Source of the DNA: Salegentibacter sp. 24
Lineage (GTDB): Bacteria; Bacteroidota; Bacteroidia; Flavobacteriales; Flavobacteriaceae
Direction of reading: 5' to 3'
DNA: 64,000 bases
Assembly (NCBI RefSeq): GCF_004362395.1
Contig: NZ_SNWE01000020.1
Location: forward strand, 1 to 64,000
Made by a program: the position numbers and the translations under genes. Of this stretch, positions 41,506 to 50,869 are shown piece after piece; positions within the stretch are counted from its first letter, which is position 1; the number at the start of each line of letters is the position of its first letter. The notes below the pieces were generated by a model. That model did not search any database. It saw only the letters and a program-made list of their open reading frames with translations, and was not told the origin of the DNA.

Positions 41506-42897
41506 ATGACGGATATTAAAAAATACGTTGAAGAAAATAAAGAACGATTTCTTAACGAACTCATTGAATTACTGAAAATTCCTTCAATAAGCGCTGACTC
41601 CAACTACAAAGACGCTATGCTGAAAACGGCAGAAGCTGTGAAGAAAAATTTATTGGCCGCCGGTTGTGATTCTGCCGAAATTTGTAATACTCCAGGCCAT
41701 CCAGTGGTTTATGGAGAAAGAATAATAAATTTAAACCTTCCTACGGTTTTAGTTTATGGACATTATGATGTACAACCTCCGGATCCTTTAAATCTCTGGA
41801 ATTCCCCACCGTTCCAGCCTGTTATCAAAAAAACAGAAATTCATCCAGAAGGAGCAATTTTCGCCCGTGGAGCCTGTGATGATAAAGGTCAGATGTTTAT
41901 GCACGTAAAAGCACTGGAATATATGACCACAAACGACCAGTTGCCTTGCAATGTAAAATTTATGATTGAAGGTGAGGAAGAGGTAGGCAGTGAACACTTG
42001 GGCTGGTTCATTGAAAAAAACAAGGAAAAACTGGCCAACGATGTAATCCTTATTTCAGATACCGGGATGATCGGCAAAAATACTCCCTCTATCACTACCG
42101 GGCTTCGTGGACTCTCTTATATTGAGGTCGAAGTTACCGGTCCAAACCGAGATTTACATTCGGGGTTATATGGGGGGGCTGTAGCAAATCCAATCAATGT
42201 TTTAACTAAAATGATTGCTTCTCTAACCGATGAAAACAATCATATCACAATTCCAGGATTTTATGATAAGGTTGAAGAGTTAAGCAAAGAAGAACGTGCT
42301 AAAATGGCCGAAGCACCTTATAGCGAAGAAGCTTATAAGAAAAAAATAGATATAAAAGATGTTTACGGGGAGGCCGGTTACTCAACTTTAGAAAGAGCTT
42401 CGATACGCCCTACTTTAGATGTGAATGGAATATGGGGCGGGTATATTGGCGAAGGCGCGAAAACAGTACTGCCGGGAAAGGCTTTTGCCAAAATTTCTAT
42501 GAGACTCGTCCCAAATCAGGACTGGCAGGAGATCACTCAACTATTCAAAAAATATTTTGAAAGTATAGCTCCTGAGGCGGTAAAAGTTGAAGTAAAGCCT
42601 CACCACGGTGGGCAGGCATATGTTACGCCTATAGACAATATTGGGTACAAGGCGGCTAGTAAAGCCTATGAAGAATCTTTTGGAAAAACACCAGTTCCCC
42701 AGCGAAGTGGAGGAAGCATCCCTATTGTTACCTTATTTGAAAAAGAGCTAAAAAGTAAAATCATTTTAATGGGCTTCGGTTTTGATACAGATGCCATCCA
42801 CTCCCCTAACGAACATTTTGGAATTTGGAATTATCTAAAAGGCATAGAAACCATTCCGTGGTTTTATAAATATTTTACAGAAATGAGCCAGGAATAA
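41506..42897 (+). CDS. M20-family dipeptidase
   Basis: A 463-aa metallopeptidase. The zinc ligands lie in VYGHYDVQP (His, Asp), GACDDKGQ (bridging Asp), EGEEEVGSEHL (Glu pair) and SDTGM, with the last His near the C-terminus (AIHSPNEHF). The lid domain includes GLYGGAVANP. It resembles carnosinase/CPG2-type dipeptidases that cleave dipeptides in the cytoplasm. No signal peptide is visible. The gene has its own terminator and lies outside the islands. Confidence 0.93.
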   Translation: MTDIKKYVEENKERFLNELIELLKIPSISADSNYKDAMLKTAEAVKKNLLAAGCDSAEICNTPGHPVVYGERIINLNLPTVLVYGHYDVQPPDPLNLWNSPPFQPVIKKTEIHPEGAIFARGACDDKGQMFMHVKALEYMTTNDQLPCNVKFMIEGEEEVGSEHLGWFIEKNKEKLANDVILISDTGMIGKNTPSITTGLRGLSYIEVEVTGPNRDLHSGLYGGAVANPINVLTKMIASLTDENNHITIPGFYDKVEELSKEERAKMAEAPYSEEAYKKKIDIKDVYGEAGYSTLERASIRPTLDVNGIWGGYIGEGAKTVLPGKAFAKISMRLVPNQDWQEITQLFKKYFESIAPEAVKVEVKPHHGGQAYVTPIDNIGYKAASKAYEESFGKTPVPQRSGGSIPIVTLFEKELKSKIILMGFGFDTDAIHSPNEHFGIWNYLKGIETIPWFYKYFTEMSQE

Positions 42898-42952
42898 TCT
42901 TGGCCAGAAAATTCATTGGTATAAGGAAGACTAGATATAACTCACTATTATT

Positions 42953-42980
42953 AACCCGCCCATAAATTCAGGCGGGTTTT
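42953..42980 (+). terminator. Rho-independent terminator of the dipeptidase gene
   Basis: AACCCGCC pairs with GGCGGGTT around a 10-nt loop, followed by TTTTAAA, 55 bp after the stop at 42897. The remainder of 42898-43185 shows no gene. Confidence 0.85.
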
Positions 42981-43185
42981 AAATGTAGCTACTATCTAAC
43001 CTGGTATTAAAATTAGGGATATAAATTTCTCAATTAATAAAAAGATTTCACAGATAGTTGTCTGGGAAAATATCATTTTTATATTACAGGTTTCCATAAA
43101 ATCATTTTTCAACAGGTAAATAGAAATTTCGGGAACTTAGTTTTACTATATTTACAAAGTTTGCTTATAAATTCATTTTAATCTC

Positions 43186-44031
43186 ATGGAAAAGAAAATT
43201 CTTATTCCTACTAATTTCACAAAACACGCCTGGAGTACTCTGGTGTATGCTTTGAATCTTTATAAGAATATTCCCTGTACTTTTTTTATTCTCAATGCTT
43301 ATGAAGTTCCCGTTAGAATTTCTCTTAGCAGAAATCACAGTGCAGAAATAGAATCTGCAAGGGCTGAGTCCGAAAAGGGATTGCAGAAAATTCTGCAGGG
43401 TTTAAATTTCAGAAAAGAAAACCAGAAACATCAGTTCGAAACAATTTCCCGAAATAAAGATCTTGCCGATGCTATACAGGAAAGTATAGATACACATAAC
43501 ATAGATTTGATCTTAATGGTTTCCCGAGGCGAAAATGTTTCGATAAACTCTGCCTTTGAGAATGAAATTTCAGAGGTAACAGAGAAGGTAGAAGACTGTC
43601 CTTTTTTAATTCTTCCGGAGCAAATGCAGGAACTTCCGGAGTCCAATAGAGAAATTGTTTTCCCCACAAATTTTAAATTTCCTTTTAAAAACAAAGAAAT
43701 AGCTGCACTGATAGATATGGCCGTTAATCTAAATGCCAGTATCAGGATTCTGTATATTGATAGCGATGGCCGGCCTCTGTCCAAAGAACAGGAAACCAAT
43801 AAAGAAACGCTAAAAACCTATTTTGCCGAGGTGAATTTTAGTTTCCATAAACTCACCCAAACCACCGTAACCACCGGAATACATCTGTTTATTGAAAGCC
43901 GGGAAAGTAATTTCCTGGCACTTTACAAACGAAAACAGGGGTTTTTCAGTAAGCTTTTCTCCCAGCGATTTAAAGAGGATATTGATTTTAATCCCAAGGT
44001 TCCGGTGCTCATTTTAAAAGAATTGGATTAG
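43186..44031 (+). CDS. Universal stress protein family protein (two-domain)
   Basis: A 281-aa protein with two tandem Usp-like folds. The first contains KILIPTNFTKHAWSTLVYAL and DAIQESIDTHNIDLILMVSRG. The second contains EIVFPTNFKFPFKNKEIAALIDMAVNL. The ATP-binding G-x2-G-x9-G-S/T signature is not obvious, so it may not bind ATP. Cytoplasmic location is expected. It is a single gene with an AT-rich upstream region. Confidence 0.85.
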   Translation: MEKKILIPTNFTKHAWSTLVYALNLYKNIPCTFFILNAYEVPVRISLSRNHSAEIESARAESEKGLQKILQGLNFRKENQKHQFETISRNKDLADAIQESIDTHNIDLILMVSRGENVSINSAFENEISEVTEKVEDCPFLILPEQMQELPESNREIVFPTNFKFPFKNKEIAALIDMAVNLNASIRILYIDSDGRPLSKEQETNKETLKTYFAEVNFSFHKLTQTTVTTGIHLFIESRESNFLALYKRKQGFFSKLFSQRFKEDIDFNPKVPVLILKELD

Positions 44032-44145
44032 AATTATAAGTTTGTAGGGAGATGTTGATAATTTATCCGATGCTGAAAGCATCCTTTAGAAACAAAATAA
44101 ATTATTAAATCTAAGGTGTAAAACTAATTAAAATGAGAAAGTAAG

Positions 44146-44700
44146 ATGAAAACCCTTTCTAAAGAGCAGGAAGAAGGTATAATCCACCACCTAAAAGCGC
44201 GTTTTGAAGACTACGGACATCATTATAAACAATTGGAATGGGCCGGAATTGAAAAAAAATTAAAGGGAAACCCAAAAACACTTTGGTCTTTACATCTTAT
44301 GGAAGAGACCGGGGGAGCACCGAGTATTCTTGATTACAATTCCAAAAAAGAAGAATATACCTTTTGTGATTTTTCAAAAGAAAGCCCCAATGGTAGAAGA
44401 AGCCTGTGTTACGATAGAGATGCACTGGAATCCAGGAAAAAATTCAAACCTAAAAGTAGTGCCCTGGATATAGCTACTGAAATGGGCATTGAGCTGTTAA
44501 CCGAAGACCTATATCGGCAACTCCAGGAGTTTGGAAGTTTTGATACCAAAACCTCAAGTTGGTTAAAAACTCCCTCTGATATAAGAGAGTTGGGCGGGGC
44601 CATTTTCGGAGATTTTAGATATGGAAAAGTCTTTATTTACCATAACGGAGCTGAATCATATTATGGGGCCAGAGGTTTCAGGGGATATTTAAAGGTGTAA
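44146..44700 (+). CDS. DUF4256 domain protein
   Basis: A 184-aa protein covering the whole DUF4256 family: FEDYGHHYKQLEWAGIEKKL near the start, LHLMEETGGAPSIL, the conserved SPNGRRSLCYDRDALESRK block and LKTPSDIRELGGAIFGDFRYGKVFIYHNGAESYY at the end. The function of the family is unknown. It starts at ATG 44146, 114 bp after the stress-protein gene, and is probably a separate unit. Confidence 0.88.
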   Translation: MKTLSKEQEEGIIHHLKARFEDYGHHYKQLEWAGIEKKLKGNPKTLWSLHLMEETGGAPSILDYNSKKEEYTFCDFSKESPNGRRSLCYDRDALESRKKFKPKSSALDIATEMGIELLTEDLYRQLQEFGSFDTKTSSWLKTPSDIRELGGAIFGDFRYGKVFIYHNGAESYYGARGFRGYLKV

Positions 44701-44826
44701 AACTCCCATGAAATGACTTTAAGGTAACTACCTAAAGATACCGGCGAAAAGAATATAATAAGGAATATTTCCAATATTTAGTATTTTTTCCTTTTAAACT
44801 TTCAGAAATAATTATAATTTGGCCGC

Positions 44827-46254
44827 ATGAAAGATGTGAAATTTGCCATAACCGATATTGAAACCACAGGCGGCGGGATCAAGGGGAATAAAATCACCGA
44901 AATTTGTGTTCTGGTCGTACAAAACGCAAAAGTTATAGCCCAATATAGCTCTTTAGTGAATCCAGGCACGGAAATCCCGTTATACATTGAAACCCTTACC
45001 AACATCAATGATAAAATGGTTGCCAATGCGCCAAAATTTTCTGAGATCGCTTCAGAAATTGATAAAATTACCAAGGATTGCGTGTTCGTGGCCCACAATG
45101 TGAATTTTGATTATAATATTATTAAAGCTGAGTTTAGCTATCTGGATCTTGTCTTCCAAAGAAAGCGCCTGTGTACTGTTAGACTAGCTAAAAAACTTAT
45201 CCCGGGACTTTTTTCTTATAGCCTTGGCAACATTTGTACCTCAATAAATATTCCTCACACCGATAGACACAGGGCTTTCGGGGATTGCGAGGCTACAGTT
45301 ACGCTCTTTCAACGTTGCCTTGATTTGGATCCCGACTACGAAGTCTTCAACAATCTTCTAAACCAAAGAACTGCGGCCTCCTACCTTCCCCCGAATTTTA
45401 AAAATTCGGATCTTGACAAATTACCCGCCTCGACCGGAGTTTATTTCTTCAAGGATAAGAACGGTGTTCCTCTTTATATTGGCAAGGCCAAGAATATTAA
45501 GAGCCGGGTAAAATCTCATTTTCAGGAAAAATCAAACCGGAAATATAAATTGATGCAAGCTACTTTTAGTATAGATTATGAGCTTACCGGGAGTGAATTG
45601 CTAGCCCTTTTGCGAGAATCAGCGCTAATATTAAAATATTTTCCCGAATTTAACAAGGCGCAAAAAAAAGTTAGTCGGCCCTATACTCTCACCTCCTATC
45701 ACAATCAAAAAGGTATCGAGCAGTTTGTGATTCATAAAAACAAGGTGTCACCTGTAAGCTGGATGAAATTTTATACCCGCGAAGAAGCGATAAAATTTTT
45801 AGAATTTATTTGCCAGGAATTTGATCTTTGCCCAAGGTATTGTGGTTTACAAACCGGCGTTTCCCATTGCAATCATTATAAGGTTACCAGCTGCAGCGGA
45901 ATGTGTAAGGATGAAATCCATAAAGACCAGTATAACCATCGGGTGTCCAAGGCTATAGATTATATAAACCAGTATGAAAACTCCTGTCTGCTTGTGGAAA
46001 AAGGAAGAACGAAAGTGGAAAAATCATTTATTTACCTTAAAAAAGGTCGTTATGCGGGTTATGGTTTTATAGAAGAGTCGGAGGATATTAAGGGCTTAGA
46101 ACAATTTGAGGACTATTTAATTCCACAGACAAATTCAAGTTATGCGGATAGGATTATAAATAGGTACTTTAATACTAACAAGAACATTACCCGTTTAAAC
46201 CTAAACACCAGTGAAGAAGTTCCGGACAGACAGCCGGAAGAATGGTTCGGTTAA
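44827..46254 (+). CDS. DnaQ-like exonuclease fused to a GIY-YIG nuclease
   Basis: A 475-aa protein. The N-terminal 180 residues are a DEDDh exonuclease: FAITDIETTGG (motif I), AHNVNFDYNII (motif II) and HRAFGDCEAT (motif III). A GIY-YIG domain begins near residue 203 with ASTGVYFFKDKNGVPLYIGKAKNIKSRVKSHF, the UvrC/Cho nuclease signature. A Cys/His-rich C-terminal segment (CPRYCGLQTGVSHCNHYK...CSGMC) follows. It likely acts in DNA repair. Such fusions are seen in Bacteroidota and Actinobacteria. The translation starts at ATG 44827, near an AT-rich promoter region. Confidence 0.9.
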   Translation: MKDVKFAITDIETTGGGIKGNKITEICVLVVQNAKVIAQYSSLVNPGTEIPLYIETLTNINDKMVANAPKFSEIASEIDKITKDCVFVAHNVNFDYNIIKAEFSYLDLVFQRKRLCTVRLAKKLIPGLFSYSLGNICTSINIPHTDRHRAFGDCEATVTLFQRCLDLDPDYEVFNNLLNQRTAASYLPPNFKNSDLDKLPASTGVYFFKDKNGVPLYIGKAKNIKSRVKSHFQEKSNRKYKLMQATFSIDYELTGSELLALLRESALILKYFPEFNKAQKKVSRPYTLTSYHNQKGIEQFVIHKNKVSPVSWMKFYTREEAIKFLEFICQEFDLCPRYCGLQTGVSHCNHYKVTSCSGMCKDEIHKDQYNHRVSKAIDYINQYENSCLLVEKGRTKVEKSFIYLKKGRYAGYGFIEESEDIKGLEQFEDYLIPQTNSSYADRIINRYFNTNKNITRLNLNTSEEVPDRQPEEWFG

Positions 46255-46316
46255 TAGCTTGGGAATCGCAGAATATATTTATATATTTATAAGACTTTAA
46301 GGGTCATCCCTGGAAA

Positions 46317-46345
46317 AAAAAACGGCCTCAAAGAAGCCGTTTTTT
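46317..46345. terminator. Bidirectional rho-independent terminator
   Basis: AAAAAACGGC and GCCGTTTTTT form a stem with A and T tracts on both sides, located between the convergent exonuclease and SYLF genes. It can serve both. Confidence 0.85.
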
Positions 46346-46365
46346 AGTTTATCCAAATTTAGTTT

Positions 46366-46911
46366 CTATTGCACAGGCTGGAAGGTAAATCGCTGTCCTC
46401 CAACGGAAACACCTGCCATAGCACCGGCTTTAGGCATTGTAACTATAGCAACCCCCTCTTCAAAATTAATTGAACTGGAGACTCCTTCTTCCAGTACTAC
46501 TGCTGAGGCATTTGCGGAAAGTTCATAATCATTTTCTTTAAATTCTTCCAGATCTGCCTCTGTTTCAAAAAATAGAACTTCTACAAAAGCTTTCCCCCCA
46601 GCTTGGAGTCCAACATCTAATTGTTTGAGATCTGAATAACCTATAACAGCATCGTTTTTATAAACAACCCCATCTCCGGAAGCAGCTCCTATAATATACG
46701 CTCCTTTTCCAACATTGGGAAAAATTGCATATCCTGCGGAATTCTCGAAAAATTCAGCGGCATTTGGGTAGGTTTGCTTCATTTCTTCTCTTGCCTCCCT
46801 GGCATCTTTTACAAGATCATCTTCAGTGTTCTGCATACTTCCACAACTTGACATTATCAACATAGTTAATACAAATAATGGTTTGTAAAAGTGATTTGTT
46901 AGTAATTTCAT
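46366..46911 (-). CDS. SYLF-domain (YSC84-type) lipoprotein
   Basis: A 181-aa protein from ATG 46911, with lipoprotein signal (MKLLTNHFYKPLFVLTMLIM then SSCGS). The body is the SYLF domain: FENSAGYAIFPNVGKGAYIIGAA, GDGVVYKNDAVIGYSDLKQLDVGLQAGGKAF and FEEGVAIVTMPKAG. The domain binds lipids in eukaryotic homologues; in bacteria it is an envelope protein of unknown role. A start 17 codons upstream would only add a basic tail ahead of the signal, so it is not used. Confidence 0.9.
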   Translation of the reverse strand: MKLLTNHFYKPLFVLTMLIMSSCGSMQNTEDDLVKDAREAREEMKQTYPNAAEFFENSAGYAIFPNVGKGAYIIGAASGDGVVYKNDAVIGYSDLKQLDVGLQAGGKAFVEVLFFETEADLEEFKENDYELSANASAVVLEEGVSSSINFEEGVAIVTMPKAGAMAGVSVGGQRFTFQPVQ

Positions 46912-47117
46912 CTTTATTTTATTTTTTTGGTTCTTTTTCAAATTAAGTTTTATTCCAGACAATCGGTGTTAATCGATTGTTATTTCACTTTATCTTAGCG
47001 TTTTAGTTAAATGTTAAATCTTTAAACATGTTTCCTTAAAATATAATCAGCTCATAGAGATACGTGCGATCCGGACCTGAACCCCGATAGCCAGTATCCA
47101 CAAATTAAAATTTGACT

Positions 47118-47133
47118 TATGACCAGACTCATA
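47118..47133 (+). promoter_or_regulatory. Crp/Fnr-type operator and promoter of the RIC gene
   Basis: TATGAC-CAGA-CTCATA matches TATGAC-N4-GTCATA at 11 of 12 arm positions. Exactly 21 bp downstream is a 7-of-8 -7 box (GATATTTG, 47155-47162), placing the site about 41 bp before the expected start. The same pair and spacing occur before the Crp/Fnr gene (49418) and the nos operon (56527). The rest of 46912-47195 shows no gene. Confidence 0.65.
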
Positions 47134-47195
47134 AAATAGCGGAAGGACAAGGCTGATATTTGTAAAGAAATATTGTTCAACTTAAAGCTAATATT

Positions 47196-47918
47196 ATGAA
47201 TACTGAAACTGTTAAAACCGTAGCCGATTATGTAACAGAAAACATTAAAAACGCACACTTGTTTAAAAAACATGGAATCGATTTTTGCTGTGGCGGCGGC
47301 GTTAGTCTGGCCCAGGCAGCGGAAAAAGCCAATGTGAGCCTTGAGATACTAGAAAAGGAATTACAACAAACCGAGATGGTAAGCAGCCCGGGTTACGATT
47401 ACAAAAACTGGAAGCTGGATTTTCTAACTGATCATATCATAAATGTGCATCATCATTACGTGGAAGAAAATATTCCGCTGCTTATTCAGTATTCAGCCCG
47501 AGTGGCCAAAGTTCACGGACGCCAAAGACCCGAACTCATAAAAATCCAGCAGTTATTTACCAAGGTAGCCCAGGAATTAAGCGCTCACCTAAGAAAAGAG
47601 GAACTTATACTATTCCCCTTTATAAAAAAATTAGTAAAAGCCCAGGAAGAAGCAACGCCAGTTGCACAACCACAATTCGGGAAAATTGATAACCCCATAA
47701 AAATGATGGAAACCGAACACGATGAAGCTGGAGCCATTTTTAAAGAAATTGCTGATTTAAGCGATAATTACACCTGTCCTGAGTGGGCCTGCAATACCTA
47801 TAAGGCATTGTATTCCAAACTTGAAGAGTTTGAAAACGATCTTCACCACCATGTACATCTGGAAAACAATATACTTTTTCCAAAGGCAATCCAACTTGAA
47901 CGCAGCTTAACCAACTAA
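47196..47918 (+). CDS. ric: Iron-sulfur cluster repair di-iron protein
   Basis: A 240-aa RIC (ScdA/YtfE) protein. The N-terminal ScdA-type segment has LFKKHGIDFCCGGGVSLAQAA with a Cys pair. The hemerythrin-like core has iron ligands in INVHHHYVEENI, AHLRKEELILFPF, ETEHDEAGAIF and HHHVHLENNILFP. It repairs nitrosative or oxidative damage to Fe-S clusters and responds to NO in other bacteria. The operator upstream links it with the nos operon and the Crp/Fnr gene. Confidence 0.92.
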   Translation: MNTETVKTVADYVTENIKNAHLFKKHGIDFCCGGGVSLAQAAEKANVSLEILEKELQQTEMVSSPGYDYKNWKLDFLTDHIINVHHHYVEENIPLLIQYSARVAKVHGRQRPELIKIQQLFTKVAQELSAHLRKEELILFPFIKKLVKAQEEATPVAQPQFGKIDNPIKMMETEHDEAGAIFKEIADLSDNYTCPEWACNTYKALYSKLEEFENDLHHHVHLENNILFPKAIQLERSLTN

Positions 47919-48000
47919 AAGTTCCACTGGAAGTGCCCCCAACACCGATATGAAATTTAACTATTTATTTTAGTAAGTTGTTTTAATTGTGTTGAAGATA

Positions 48001-48024
48001 CCCCGTCACAGGAATGTCACGGGG
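48001..48024 (+). terminator. Hairpin after the RIC gene
   Basis: CCCCGTcAC and GTcACGGGG pair around AGGAAT with a single mismatch. There is no T-run afterwards, so it may be a weak terminator or an RNA-stability hairpin. The remainder of 47919-48183 shows no gene. Confidence 0.45.
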
Positions 48025-48183
48025 TTAACACCTTCTTAGCTGTGATTTTATTATGATAATCCTGCACTGCTAAAGGTTTATGTAAATCTCTGTAGGCTTT
48101 TAAGACATAGATCATTTCAACTGGTTTGCGAAGAGTTCAGTGTTTTCTTTTTAAGCTAATTTCTTTTTAGTATCTTTTTCCTT

Positions 48184-49392
48184 ATGCCCCGTTTAAATTT
48201 AAAAGCACACCACCACATTGCATTGGCTTATTTCTTCTTGGCTGCGCTGCTGGGAATATTATTACGATTGTTTTATATAATCCCGGTTGCCGGAAATTAC
48301 AGGTATATTCTCCACGCCCACTCCCATACTGCTTTATTAGGTTGGGTTTATCTGGCTTTAACCGGAATCATTTATCGTTTGTTTTTTCACAGAACAATAC
48401 TTTTAAAAAAATACTGCTACCTATTCCTGGCTACCAATATCAGTTTATTAGGGATGTTGTTTAGTTTTCCTTTTCAGGGTTATGCTATGATTTCTATTAT
48501 CTTTTCCACGCTTTTTCTTTTTTGCTCCTATTTTTATACCGCTTTTGTGTTTAAAAATGTTCCTGAAATCTTCCGTAAAACCCAAAGTTTTAAACTAATA
48601 AAGGCAGCCTTGTGGTATATGGTTTTTTCCAGTATTGGCCCCTGGGCTTTAGGAGTTATTATGAGTACGCTGGGAAAAACATCCCTTTGGTATAAACTCT
48701 CTGTATATTTTTATCTTCACTTTCAATATAATGCATGGTTTTTACTGGCCATACTGGGTATTCTATTCTTTCTCTTTCAAAAATTAGAATTAGATTTTGA
48801 AGCAAGTAAATTCAAGCGCTTTTTCTTCCTGCTGAATTCAGGTGTGATCTTAAGCTTTTTTCTTTCCACCTACTGGACAAAGCCTCCATTAATATTTTAC
48901 TTTCTTGGCGGTCTCGGAGCAATACTGGTATTACTTGCTTTCTTACAACTTTTCGCATTTCTACTTCAAAATAAGAAACTTCTGAAATCCGGATTAAGAT
49001 CAATGGAATATCGGATTTTAAAGATTTCAGGCCTGTTACTGGCTGGCAAAATTTTAATGCAAAGTCTAACGGCAATCCCATACTTTGCTGATCTGGCTTT
49101 TCATAACCTGGATTTTGTTATTGGATACTTGCACTGGGTCTTTCTTGGTTTTGTGTCCCTGGCATTATTCGCTTTTTTAAACTGGTTAAAAATAATCCAA
49201 GTTCCCAGGAATGCATTTTACTTTTACCTGGCCGGATTTATAATTTCTGAAAGCCTTATTTTTTATAAAGGCCTGGTGCTGTGGTTAGGACTTCCATTTA
49301 TCAGCAATTATTTCCTCATACTGGTGTTGGTAAGTGCGTTTATTCCTGTTGCTGTGGGATGGATTTTATGCGCTAATCTTTCAAAAAAATAA
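48184..49392 (+). CDS. Multi-pass membrane protein with N-terminal histidine motifs
   Basis: A 402-aa protein with about 11-12 predicted membrane helices and little else. Near the N-terminus LKAHHHIALAYF is followed by ILHAHSHTALLGWVYLAL, His clusters at a membrane boundary of a kind seen in NnrS-like and haem-copper-oxidase-related proteins. Further His sit in YLHFQYNAW and VIGYLHWVFLGF. I do not recognise an exact family. It lies between the RIC and Crp/Fnr genes in a nitrogen-oxide neighbourhood, so a role in NO or copper/haem handling is possible (inference). Confidence 0.7.
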   Translation: MPRLNLKAHHHIALAYFFLAALLGILLRLFYIIPVAGNYRYILHAHSHTALLGWVYLALTGIIYRLFFHRTILLKKYCYLFLATNISLLGMLFSFPFQGYAMISIIFSTLFLFCSYFYTAFVFKNVPEIFRKTQSFKLIKAALWYMVFSSIGPWALGVIMSTLGKTSLWYKLSVYFYLHFQYNAWFLLAILGILFFLFQKLELDFEASKFKRFFFLLNSGVILSFFLSTYWTKPPLIFYFLGGLGAILVLLAFLQLFAFLLQNKKLLKSGLRSMEYRILKISGLLLAGKILMQSLTAIPYFADLAFHNLDFVIGYLHWVFLGFVSLALFAFLNWLKIIQVPRNAFYFYLAGFIISESLIFYKGLVLWLGLPFISNYFLILVLVSAFIPVAVGWILCANLSKK

Positions 49393-49417
49393 TTGGTGTA
49401 TTCCCAGGCCTCCGAAA

Positions 49418-49433
49418 TATGACCATCCTCATT
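49418..49433 (+). promoter_or_regulatory. Crp/Fnr-type operator and promoter of the Crp/Fnr gene
   Basis: TATGAC-CATC-CTCATT matches TATGAC-N4-GTCATA at 10 of 12 arm positions. A 7-of-8 -7 box (CAAGTTTG, 49455-49462) lies exactly 21 bp downstream, as at the RIC and nos promoters. Autoregulation of the gene at 49484 is implied. Confidence 0.55.
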
Positions 49434-49483
49434 GATAGTCATTTAGTTTTTCACCAAGTTTGTTTTGATTAAACAAGAGAGAA

Positions 49484-50080
49484 ATGATAGCGGAAAGTAT
49501 TTTACTGGAGTTTGGAGCTTCAAAAGAAACTTACCATAAAGCTGACCAGCTTTTTAGTGAAGGAGAAATTGCACTTAATTTTTTTCAGATTATATCTGGG
49601 GAAATCAAGATGAATAATTACAATGCCGATGGTAAGGAATTTATCCAGGGAATATTTGTAGACGGCCAGAGTTTCGGGGAACCGCCCCTACTGGCCGATG
49701 TAAAATACCCGGCCAATGCTGAGGCCATAAAAACTTCAGAGGTTTTAAAACTGCCCAAGCTCAACTTCCTGGAGCTGCTTACCCAACATCCCAAGACCCA
49801 CCTGAAACTTACCCGTACCCTGGCCAAAAGGCTTTTTTACAAAGCCATTATGGTTTCTGAAATTTCCAGCCAGGACCCCGAACATAGAATTATCAGGATC
49901 CTTGATTATCTCAAACGCTACGTGCATCATATTGAAGGCCCCTTTAATTTTAAAGTTAACTTAACCCGCCAGCAAATCGCCGATTTAACCGGACTGCGTG
50001 TAGAAACCGTAATCAGGGCTATGAAAGGTCTGGAAAAAAAAGGTGAACTAAAAATTAAAAGTGGAAAAGTCTATCGCTAA
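49484..50080 (+). CDS. Crp/Fnr-family regulator (cysteine-free, likely NO/O2-responsive)
   Basis: A 198-aa regulator. The effector barrel (FFQIISGEIKMNNYNADGKEFIQGIF, FGEPPLLADVKYPANAEAI) is followed by a long dimer helix and a classical FNR-type HTH (LTRQQIADLTGLRVETVIRAMKGL). There is no cysteine at all, so it is not an Fe-S FNR. A haem or nucleotide-type NnrR/DNR-like sensor is more likely. It is between the RIC gene and the convergent nos operon (6-bp gap) and carries the shared operator in its own promoter. Confidence 0.9.
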   Translation: MIAESILLEFGASKETYHKADQLFSEGEIALNFFQIISGEIKMNNYNADGKEFIQGIFVDGQSFGEPPLLADVKYPANAEAIKTSEVLKLPKLNFLELLTQHPKTHLKLTRTLAKRLFYKAIMVSEISSQDPEHRIIRILDYLKRYVHHIEGPFNFKVNLTRQQIADLTGLRVETVIRAMKGLEKKGELKIKSGKVYR

Positions 50081-50086
50081 TTCGGT

Positions 50087-50869
50087 TTAAAAATCTTTTT
50101 TCCCCGCCAGTCTTAGCATTCCCCAAACCGGAATGAACACCCAGGCTAACAAAACAATAAAACTTATTAGGCTTCCTTTAGTTGTACCGAAGAATTCTTT
50201 AAATACCGCACCAGTATATCCGAGCAAGGCCGAAATATCCAACTTCAATAAAATCAAAGTACGACTTAGATCTATGGGATTGAGCACGCTGGCAACCAAA
50301 GCAAAATCTTCTAAAGGATATTCCTGAAAATACATTAAAAGCAGTAGGAATAAGCCGTCGTATATAATGGCCAGGAATAGCCACATTACAATGGCCATAC
50401 CAAAACCCTTAATCTTATTTTCAAATTTTAGGGCAATTCCGAAAGAAAGTGCAGTAAAAATAAAGGTCAAAAAAGCACCTACTACCAATAAAGAAAAGAA
50501 ATCCCAGATGGCGGAAGATTCAAAAAGTCCATAAATAATAAAAGGAATTCCCAGTCCCAGCACCAGGCTCAATGCAAGTGAAATAGCCACCCCTAAATAC
50601 TGACCTAAAAAAATATGCCTTCGGGCAATAGGCTGGGCCAAAAGCAATTCGGTAAACTCCCGGGAATTATAGAAATACATTATACCAAAAATGGTCCCAA
50701 TAAGGGGGACCAAAACAATAACGACATTCATCAATGTAATAATGGCATTGGAAAGGTCATTATTCAAAAACAATAAAACTAACCCCAGTAAGAGGTAAAA
50801 AAAGAAATAAACGAAACTCCAGCGACTTCTGAAAAGATCAAAAAAACTGTATTTTAGAATTTTATACAT
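50087..50869 (-). CDS. nosY: Nitrous-oxide reductase maturation ABC permease
   Basis: A 260-aa ABC-2-type permease with six membrane helices and the N-terminal YSFFDLFRSRW segment typical of NosY. It pairs with the NosF ATPase, whose stop overlaps this start by 8 nt, to form the transporter needed for assembly of the copper centre of N2O reductase. It is the last gene of the nos operon. Confidence 0.9.
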   Translation of the reverse strand: MYKILKYSFFDLFRSRWSFVYFFFYLLLGLVLLFLNNDLSNAIITLMNVVIVLVPLIGTIFGIMYFYNSREFTELLLAQPIARRHIFLGQYLGVAISLALSLVLGLGIPFIIYGLFESSAIWDFFSLLVVGAFLTFIFTALSFGIALKFENKIKGFGMAIVMWLFLAIIYDGLFLLLLMYFQEYPLEDFALVASVLNPIDLSRTLILLKLDISALLGYTGAVFKEFFGTTKGSLISFIVLLAWVFIPVWGMLRLAGKKDF

